This document shows, piece by piece, positions 56,620-64,000 of a DNA stretch of 64,000 nucleotides. The stretch's first letter is position 1. Each line of letters begins with the position of its first letter. Origin of the DNA: Perognathus longimembris pacificus (lineage: Eukaryota > Chordata > Mammalia > Rodentia > Heteromyidae). The position numbers and the translations under genes are program-made. The DNA is taken from NCBI RefSeq assembly GCF_023159225.1, contig NC_063163.1, positions 105,803,885-105,867,884 of the forward strand, in the 5' to 3' direction. The notes beneath the pieces are model-generated. The model saw only the letters and a list, made by a program, of their open reading frames with translations, did not search any database and was not told the origin of the DNA.

Positions 56620-57085
56620 GTATATAGATTGAGTATCTCTTAGCCAAAATACTTGAGACCAGCTAGGCATGGAGGCTCATGTCTGTATCTCAACACTTGG
56701 GGGGCTAAGAAGGAAGACTGGCAGTTGAAACCCATCCTGGGCCACATAGTAAAAACCTGTCACCAAACAGATACTAGACAATCAAATAATGCATGGGATC
56801 AGAATAACTTTAACTTATTTTTTTCCTATGTTGAGAAATATTTATTTGTATATAATGAAGTATCTTGAGGACAGAACACAAATCGAGGCATGCATTCATT
56901 TGTTTTATATGCATTTTGTATACTACCTAAAATCAGTTACATACCATATTCTTCATCGGTCTTCATTTTTGATGGTCACATGAGGTCACGTGTAGATGTT
57001 TTCACTTGTGGCATTATGAAGTTATGCAGAAAGTCTCAATTTTTGGAGCTTCATGGATTTTGACTCTTTAGCCATGTTCTGCTGT
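56620..57085 (+). mobile_element. Tigger/pogo-like DNA transposon fossil, interrupted by a SINE
   Basis: Left end 'gattgagtatctcttagcc' and 'aaaatacttgagacca' resembles the terminal region of a common mammalian Tigger-class MITE. After the inserted SINE the order resumes with 'tatataatgaagtatcttgag', 'cattcatttgttttatatgc', 'ttttcacttgtggcattatg', 'gaaagtctcaatttttggag' and 'catggattttgac'. No transposase frame is present. Confidence 0.65.
56658..56772 (+). mobile_element. B1 (7SL-derived) SINE, monomeric
   Basis: 'gctaggcatggaggctcatg', 'caacacttggggggctaag' and 'ccatcctgggccacatag' follow the B1 consensus, including the GGC-rich 5' block and internal promoter words. It has no dID tail, unlike other 7SL-headed copies here, and lies inside the Tigger-like element. 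Confidence 0.8.
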
Positions 57086-58249
57086 TCTCGATGCTGAAAC
57101 TTAAGTTCAAGGCGATCATCCATTTCCCCTGATGAACTAAAGGCCCTTCTTAGTGACAACCTTGCTAAGCCATCATCTCCCAGGGAGGAAAGTGCCTGTA
57201 GAAGGTCATCCCAAGGGTGCTCTCTGCATGACTTTGTCTAGGGGAGAGTAACATTTTAGACCTGGAATAGCTGCCTTTTCTTTTTTTCCCAATCCCCTTG
57301 GAAATGAAGATCATTCATTACCATCTGCTCAAGAAACTCAGAGGTTAGAAAATGTTGGATGTTTAGATTCCTATGCAAGCACTACAGAGGAGGAAGACAA
57401 GGAACATTCAACTACTTAGGCCTTCTCCCATCTGGTTGATAATTTAGCACAGCATCACTTGATATCATTCTTATTGGTCCATAGGGAAAGAAACACTTTC
57501 CTGTCTGCGGGCCATTGGTTCTGGTGCTTCAAAGCTCAGCTGTGCAGCTATATCAGATGACATGGGGCACTGGCTGTTTTCTGCTCAGGGAACTAGGAAG
57601 TAGAAAGCAGAGCTCTCAGGGGAAGTGTATTTAAGAATATTGCAACACAGGGATGCTCTTCTTCAAAGAAAACCTGGAACACTGTGCCAGCCAAGTGAGC
57701 TAGGGAAAGCTTCACTTCACTTTGTATGCTAGAGTAGAACCAGAAATAAGGCTCGGATCCTTTACAGTCTACCTCAGAGGTCATCTTTCCTTCATACCTG
57801 AAGTCCAGCTTCTAAAAATAAGAAGGAAGATAATGCTTTTCTGAGCAACATCTATAGCAATGTCTTGCTCTTTAGCCAGAGATAGCTCAACTCAAACGAC
57901 TACATGTGTGCTACTTCTGTGCTTGCGCCACTAAATCAATCTCCCCAAACCTCTTTTCTCAACCATTGGCAGACCAGTACCTTTGGAGAGCAGTTATGGA
58001 GAGAAAATGAACTAAAACAAATGCCAAGTCTACTCTGTTGCCCCTACCATTTCCCTAGACACTCAGTGTAGGTCAATTCTCCATATTTTAAAACAAATCA
58101 CTTCTCTTCTCACTTTTTACTTACAATGAAGGCTTCTGCTTCAATTGTTATGTGAGGCTTTCTGGACTTAAAAGCAGGCACAGTATAACCCTTTTGTCTT
58201 CACTCCCCTTCCCAGAATCCCATGCTTCCCCTGTATAGTACTATAGGTC
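57086..58249. other. Single-copy DNA
   Basis: No gene recognised; minus frame 57593-57784 has no known motif. Confidence 0.4.
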
Positions 58250-58420
58250 TGACATTAGGACACTCTCCCAAGGAGAGATTAAACACTGTATTCATTATGG
58301 CAGTTGGGAGGCTGCATTATTGCTCTTCCAAGAGGAGAGATTTATGGCTGTACTTAATGAATGCTAATAGTTTTCTTATCAGTGGGTAGCAATACAAACA
58401 TTTTTGTGTATGGTAAGGTT
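58250..58420. promoter_or_regulatory. Candidate conserved non-coding element
   Basis: Repeat-free with AT-rich homeobox/MEF-like words ('ttcattatggcag', 'gctgtacttaatgaatgcta'). Called by texture only. Confidence 0.2.
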
Positions 58421-58591
58421 AAAGTAAACCTTCCGAGTAGCCCTACAGAACTTGAAAGCTCATGATTAGTTCTTGACAAGCCAGGATAATAACAAGGGCT
58501 CCAGGAAGGCTGCACAGGTCTGGCTTAGCCAGATTGCATTATTCTATAGTGTTTCATGATTTCACATCTGTCCTCACAGAACTAGCCTGTC

Positions 58592-58617
58592 ACACACACA
58601 CACACACACACACACTC
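58592..58617 (+). repeat. (CA)n microsatellite
   Basis: About 12 CA units. Confidence 0.95.
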
Positions 58618-60008
58618 ACATGCAGCTTTTGTGTTTCTTACACCTGTAGGCAGTTGTATTCTTTAAACAATGTAATCTGGCTGTTGAGTAAAAGAAAGTC
58701 TAAAAAGCTTTCCTAACCAGGAAAAAGGTTAAAAAACAACAACACCCAGTTCATATTGTCTAAATGAGCTTTTTGAATAGAGTCAGATTCTACTAACATT
58801 GATTAGGCATCTACTGATAATGGAAACATTAGATTCTTATAGACATGTGCTATTTAGTCTTTCCCATCTCCCTTTATGGTTTGATTCTGAGGCCACTGGT
58901 TTGGGGGAGTATATGAATTGTTCAAACTCATATTGGTAAAACCTACATCTCATCTAATAGCCAGTGTCACAACCCAGGATATTCATGAAACATTTCAAAG
59001 GCAGCTACCTTGCTCCTTCCCACAAGCCATCTGTGAGAGGGGTGTGACATGTTCCGGAGTGTGGAGCTCAAACGTGAACATCTACAAGACATGATCATTG
59101 TCTAAAATAAAGGAGTACAAAACCCAAAGCTAGAAACAAATATTCTCGCATTGATAAACAATAAAGCCATCGTTGTCCATTTATGTAAGCTATAGACTTA
59201 GAGAGATTTGAAATAATGTTCTCTAACATGTTGTTATACCAATAGCAGCAGCTCAACAAAATAATTACATTTAATACTTAGCCTCAGTCCTAATGTCAGT
59301 CTTTTTGACACTTCCTACGGTGGGCTATGATTCAAGCCATAAAAGCCACATATTTCCCGTCAAAAAGCCCATTACCCCCTAAATCACCCTGAACCTGATT
59401 TGCTGCACGTTTTATAGAATTTTCTTCTACTTTCAAACTGAAATTAGCAGGAGAGCAGTAGGTAAATATGTGCTAGTATAAAGAGTATAAGCTTTGTTTT
59501 CAAGGAGAGTTCATACCTTCAGTAAAGGATCTGATGATGGAGAAAGTATTCAGTCCCTGACTGACTTGTTTTTACTGACATTAGAAGAATTGTATCTACT
59601 TCTTGAGACTGTGTTCTGGAAGAGGATAGATTAAATTTTTGTTTTTAAGCCTGAAAAACCCTTTGCCTCAAAATGTATTCTTTCTTGTTTGTGAGGGGGT
59701 AAATATAATTAACAAATTGTGACTAAGTCATATCAACTACTGTATTTATCTTTCCCAGAAGATAAATCCCATGTCTTACAGCAAAGGAAGCATGGCTTCC
59801 CTGCCTGGTGCTTACTGTGGTTACTTAATAATTCGAAGTTTTGTTATTGACTTCCTTGCGGTAGAAATAAAAATGTCTAGAAGGAACTTCAAGGCTACCA
59901 ATGATTTCTACAGCTTGGCAGCTAACAGGGCTGAGAATATATTACAGGGAGCAGTCACCTGCAATGCACTGGTTTTTCCATCCCCTCCAAAGAGGGAAAT
60001 TAGTCTAA
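58618..60008. other. Single-copy DNA
   Basis: No gene recognised. The plus frame 59771-60040 has a plausible composition in its first 60 codons, but no known motif, and ends in a SINE. Confidence 0.35.
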
Positions 60009-60145
60009 GTCAGATGTGGTTGTTCATACCTGTAATCTAAGCTACTGGGAAGGTGGAAGCAGAAGGGTATTAGATTCTATCTAGGCCAGCCCTTAGGTAA
60101 AGTACAGGGTATGACTCTAACTGGAAAACAAAATAAAAATAAAAG
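60009..60145 (+). mobile_element. B1-like SINE, diverged
   Basis: 'tcagatgtggttgttcatacc', 'tgtaatctaagctactggga' and 'taggccagcccttagg' follow a 7SL head; ends in an (AAAAT) tail. Confidence 0.7.
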
Positions 60146-60147
60146 GG

Positions 60148-60330
60148 CTGGGCATGTGTAGGGTTTAAAGCAAGCTCAGGCAGGAAAGTCTTTGAGACTC
60201 TTATCTACAAGTAAGCACAAAAAGCTGGAAGTGGAGCTGTGGCTCAAGTGGTAGAGCACTAGCTTTGAGAAAGACAAAACTCAGGATCAGCATGCAGGCC
60301 TAGAGTTCAATACTGAGTAATGGTAAGTAA
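60148..60330 (+). mobile_element. B1-dID type SINE with shortened head
   Basis: 'gggctgggcatgtgtagg', then a deletion of most of the head, 'caggcaggaaagtctttgag', dID part 'agctgtggctcaagtggtag' and 'cctagagttcaatactgag'. It follows the previous SINE's tail directly. Confidence 0.85.
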
Positions 60331-61007
60331 TACTACTAATAATAACTGCTTTATTGGGTACATGTAGATGTTTATCTTAGGTAGGAAATGTTTGGTGAAA
60401 GTTCCCTATACTCAACTGGATGTTTGGCTGAAGCTTTTTGTTGTTATTTTGTTTGCTTTGTTTTTGTTTTGTTACATTTTGTTTTTAAGTCACTTGCAAG
60501 AAATGCCTCCAAGTTAAGTTTTTAGTTAAATTTCAGTTTCTTTTCGAAAATGGAAACTTATGGCTTTGGGCCCAGGGGGAAAAAATCCGCAGGCAAATGA
60601 ACTCCATCTTATTTGCCTTAACATTTTTAAAATAGCAAAAATATAAGAGTCATCTTGAACTATAGTATAATCTAACATCAGAAGCCATGTTAAAAAAAAA
60701 CAACAACCCTGTAGTAATGAAAGCCCATAATTAGGCATCAAGGGAAAAGCTGTTGCTTTGTATTTCTTGTTCTTTATTAAGGTGAGTGAGAGAACACAGC
60801 CGGCCATGCTAGTCAAAAGTGTTCTACTGGGGCAAGTCCTCAGAAGTTGGGAGTGTAGCTTGCTCTAACCATGCCCAAAAGATGTGCTGGGAATGAGAGC
60901 ATCATGGGAATGAATGAGCTGAAATTTGTGAGGTGAAGGCATAATGAAATTGTATCCTTTTCACCTCCAGGAAGATTCCCCATGGATCTAGTAACCTTCA
61001 AGCAAAA
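60331..61007. other. Single-copy DNA with a T/G-rich stretch
   Basis: 60430-60487 is TTTTG-rich. Minus frames 60526-60816 and 60840-61067 have no known motif. Confidence 0.35.
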
Positions 61008-61032
61008 TAAATAAATAAATAAATAAATAAAA
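61008..61032 (+). repeat. (AAAT)n microsatellite
   Basis: Six AAAT units. Confidence 0.9.
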
Positions 61033-61839
61033 TCCCAGAATTCCTCAGCTATCTCAGTGGGCAGCACAGGTCATAAAATGTTCCCTGATTTACCTAAGTC
61101 TATTCTTTCCTCTCTTCTTCCAGACACATGTGGACTGCATGACCATCCCTGTCTATTTGTGTAGCAGCACATGTATCCATAGACAAAACTTGCCTCTAGG
61201 AATTCAAGCTGCTGTCAACAGCTGTCTCCAATGAATTGACTTATCTCTCTCCCCTGTAAGTGCTGTTGTTAGGAGTGGCTTGGTTAAATTCATATACCCA
61301 TAAAGCTTCCAAGAATATAATCTGAAGTGTAAAGGAACAGATTGGGTGCATGAAACTTCTGCTGGTAGATGACATTCAGTGTCAGTTCAATCCATTAGGA
61401 GGTTCGTGCATTGGAATCTTTCGGGTCTGTTTCAAAGATGCTGTCATACCTTGAACTCCACTCACAGTCTTTTCTCTCTTAATGAAGTCTACCCCTGAAT
61501 TACTCTTGGAGGTGGAGTCCTGGGAAGAAGTGGAGGGAAATTATCCCTGTCTGTGTCAAAGTTTGTCAAATATCTCAACATCATGAAGTGAGAGGGGAGG
61601 GAGTACGGAAATTCAAGGCAAATATAGAAACCTGACAACAAAGCCTTTTTCAGGTGAAAAATTTCTCCCTTCGTAACCTGCCAAAACTTCAAGTGTGCCA
61701 TCCCCAAAGATGGATACTAAGTTCATTTTTTTTGGTCTTTTCCTCCTCTTCTTCAGCTTCAACCTCAAGAAAACAAATCAGGGTTAGCAGAATGTACTAA
61801 GGCCTTTATGACCCAATTTGCTAAAGCCAATGACAAAAG
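61033..61839. other. Single-copy DNA
   Basis: Nothing recognised. Confidence 0.4.
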
Positions 61840-62530
61840 GAATATTTGAATTAAAATCTACAGTCCCCCAATTCTCCATTTCATTGTCAAGGTGTTTCTT
61901 GCCTGTCCAGCAGACTTTTCAGGGCTCTTTAAAGAGGGCAACACCTCCACACTTCCTGAAAGCAGATAAAGGCCTGTTGTTTTACATGGCTGGGTGGGGG
62001 AGTGAGTGTAAACCTCTTTGTGCTACACAAAGGCAGCCTGATAATAACAAATTGCCTTGTCAACCACAAGAGATACTTAGTTATTAATGGAAATAATAGC
62101 AGATTATATCAGCTTCTCACACTATAATCAAAATGAAGATCAAAGGGAGCTAATATTACAAACAGTTAACAGTGAAAACATACTAATGAGATAAAAACCA
62201 CTTTCATCTCTCCACTTCCCAAATGCACCAGTGGAATAATTATTGACAGCCAAGAATGTCCTTTAAACTCAAACAATATTTGTAATACCCAAAGTCCAGC
62301 CACACAAGTGAAGCTTGTTGTTATTAGATACAATTGTGTTTTAGTGTTAACACTACCTAATTGCATCCTGCTGGTGTTAGTATATGTGATCATAAGCCGT
62401 CTAACTGATCTCGGTTGGTTCAGGCCAAATTCCCATTCCTCTGCTTGTTCTTCTGCTTGTTACTGCACACATTTAAGCAGAGCCATTTTGGTTTGTTAAT
62501 AATTGAGACAGGATACAGAACCCCACGAGC
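61840..62530. promoter_or_regulatory. Candidate conserved non-coding element cluster
   Basis: About 690 bases without repeats, with many core words for homeobox (TAATTA-like), GATA, SOX (ATTGTT, ACAAT) and TCF (CTTTGTG, ACACAAAGG) factors. This texture is typical of developmental enhancers, but sequence alone cannot show conservation. Confidence 0.25.
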
Positions 62531-62756
62531 CCCTCCCAGATTGGTCATTTAGGAGAATATTACAACAACAAATGTCCTATCACAGTAGAGTACTTTTCAG
62601 ATTGTCCCAATCTTCGTCAACATTAACTTGGCCCTTAGCTAATTTGAAATGCCTTTACACATATTAGTGTGGGCCAAGGCCATTCTCAGGAGGTAGACAG
62701 ATACTCCTATCACCTTTTTTCCTACAGAGAAAAGTGAGTGACAGAAATGGTAATGG

Positions 62757-62874
62757 GGGCTGGGAATATGGCCTAGTGGTAAAGTGCTCGCCTTGTATAC
62801 ATGAAGCCCTGGGTTCAATTCCTCAGTACCACATATACAGAAAAAGCTGGAAGTGGCGCTGTGGCTCAAGTGGT
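62757..62874 (+). mobile_element. IDL-Geo SINE, 3' truncated inside Geo
   Basis: ID-like monomer complete ('gggctgggaatatggcctag', B box 'gggttcaattcc'), then the first part of Geo to 'ggctcaagtgg', where it stops without an A tail. A 12-base imperfect duplication (10 of 12 bases, 'agaaatg') flanks it at about 62743-62754 and 62875-62886. Confidence 0.85.
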
Positions 62875-62939
62875 AGAAATGATCATTGGACATGGGTCAT
62901 TTTATTCTTATAAAGCTTTGGGTTAAAGTTTTACATTCA

Positions 62940-63225
62940 AGCAGTGTCAGTAGCTTGCACCTGTAATCCTAGCTACTCAGAAGGTCATTAGCTCTTGAGG
63001 AAGCTAAGATCTGAGGATTCTCATTCTAATTTAGCTCCATAAAACAAATCTCCGAGCCACATCTCCAATCAAATGCTGGAGGTGGAGTTGTGACTCAGTT
63101 GGTGGAATACCAGCCTTGAGCAAAAACAAACAAACAAACAAACAAATAAAAAAACTAAGCAAGAGTGAATATGGGGCTCTGAGCACAAGCTCCAATACTG
63201 GCACACAAAAATAAATAAATAAAAA
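62940..63225 (+). mobile_element. B1-dID type SINE, with a (CAAA)n insertion
   Basis: 7SL-like head 'cacctgtaatcctagctactc' (split by a mismatch), a duplicated 'gaagctaagatctgaggatt', linker 'tctccaatcaaatgctgg', dID part 'gttgtgactcagttggtgg', a (CAAA)n expansion at 63124-63150 after 'gagcaaaa', then 'ctctgagcacaagctccaat' and an (AAAT)n tail. Confidence 0.88.
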
Positions 63226-63638
63226 AGGATAGATAAATGTACAGATAAAATTTCACATTTGATCTGTAGCATTTAGGTCATTCCACAGCAAGCACATTTA
63301 TATATGTTACCAATCCCAAATTTATTTAATGAAATTGGAAGTAAGCTGTCCAACACCATAGAAAAATACCTGGCCAAAGACTTATGCAGGCATAAGATCT
63401 CAAAGTATAAACTAAAGACTAATCTTATCCTTCAGTGAGGAAAGAAACAGATGCTGGGGGAAGGAGAAATTGGGATGAAGGGGTAGGTGAAAGTCAGAAG
63501 AAATGGATTTTCCTTCCTAGATATATTATTTATTTATTTTATGACTGTAGAAACATTGATAAATGCTTAGAATTTCAAAAATATATTTTTTAAATTTGGT
63601 CTTACCTGAGTACCAAGATAAGAGAACAGATTTCACCT
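63226..63638. other. Single-copy DNA
   Basis: Nothing recognised. Confidence 0.4.
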
Positions 63639-63960
63639 TTTTTATTAATTTAATTTATTTATTAATTGAACACAAATTTTTTGACAAGGTGTTATGCATC
63701 CAGTTACATAGTAGGGCAGTGTGTACATTTCTTGTGATATCTTACGCCCTGTTTTTCTATCCCTTCTCTAGGTCAGGTAGACATATATACAATATACAAT
63801 GTATCAAGAACATATACAGTAGCCATGTGGCCACACCCAAGAAAGTTCACCTAGGGCTTTAAATGTAATGTCGATATTAGACAATATGTCGACAGTAGTC
63901 TTATATGAACGTACATACATAGCTTTTGAGCTATTGTATTCCCCTGAGAGGTCAATTTTT
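63639..63960 (-). mobile_element. LINE-1 3' UTR fragment, variant A
   Basis: T/A-rich tail, 'gacaaggtgttatgcatcc', 'gtgtacatttcttgtgatat', 'atacaatatacaatgtatc', 'aagttcacctagggctttaa', 'gagctattgtattcccctg'. Same order as 10319-10660. The element may continue past the right edge. Confidence 0.82.
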
Positions 63961-64000
63961 GACCTTTATATGTTGAGTAATTGTTTGGTTTTAGCTACAC

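Noticed and set aside
1189..58617. Regularly spaced repeats as a possible CRISPR array
   Set aside because: All are microsatellites or dispersed SINEs; there are no repeat-spacer units and the DNA is mammalian.

Overview
This is ordinary mammalian nuclear DNA, AT-rich and densely filled with interspersed repeats. There are no operons, bacterial genes or CRISPR arrays, and I found no complete protein-coding gene. A rodent source is clear from the ID-type, B1-type and composite SINEs. The dimeric SINE found in six copies (3998, 13423, 22393, 44244, 45131, 62757) matches what I remember of IDL-Geo, a family reported only from Geomyoidea (kangaroo rats, pocket mice, pocket gophers). A heteromyid or pocket gopher is therefore the best guess; the species cannot be told from sequence alone.

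Layout. 1-606: LINE-1 fragment with a twin-priming type inversion. 607-9380: mostly single-copy DNA with scattered SINEs and one small GC-rich segment (2602-2709, minus strand) that looks like the last exon of a gene or transcript. 9385-10660: fragments of LINE-1 ORF2 and LINE-1 3' ends, interrupted by a SINE with target duplications. 11.2-15.3 kb: SINE and microsatellite cluster. 16.9-20.7 kb: LINE-1 tails, including a younger LINE-1 nested inside an older one. 20.7-31.6 kb: single-copy DNA with SINEs, several long microsatellites and a possible LTR. 31.6-36.8 kb: MIR and LINE-1 tails. 38.1-41.4 kb: SINE cluster with a remarkable 149-base pure purine tract, then a MaLR-like LTR. 44.2-47.9 kb: IDL-Geo copies and a LINE-1 tail, one SINE being nested in the LINE-1. 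48-56 kb: single-copy DNA, a pyrimidine-rich tract and a possible LTR. 56.6-57.1 kb: Tigger-like DNA transposon interrupted by a B1. 57.1-64 kb: single-copy DNA, including stretches that look like candidate conserved non-coding elements, and more SINEs ending in a LINE-1 tail.

How the parts relate. The only protein-coding homology I can defend is the dead C-terminal end of LINE-1 ORF2 (reverse transcriptase and cysteine-rich tail). LINE-1 supplied the machinery that copied the SINEs; several SINEs carry target-site duplications and A-rich tails, and many tails have grown into microsatellites. The window is best read as intergenic DNA or part of a very long intron. Twelve of fifteen recognised LINE-1 pieces lie on the minus strand. 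I found no convincing new biological system. The points most worth a second look are the candidate terminal exon, the apparent origin of the Geo half of IDL-Geo from an older 7SL-headed SINE, the inverted LINE-1, the nested insertions and the purine tract inside a SINE.
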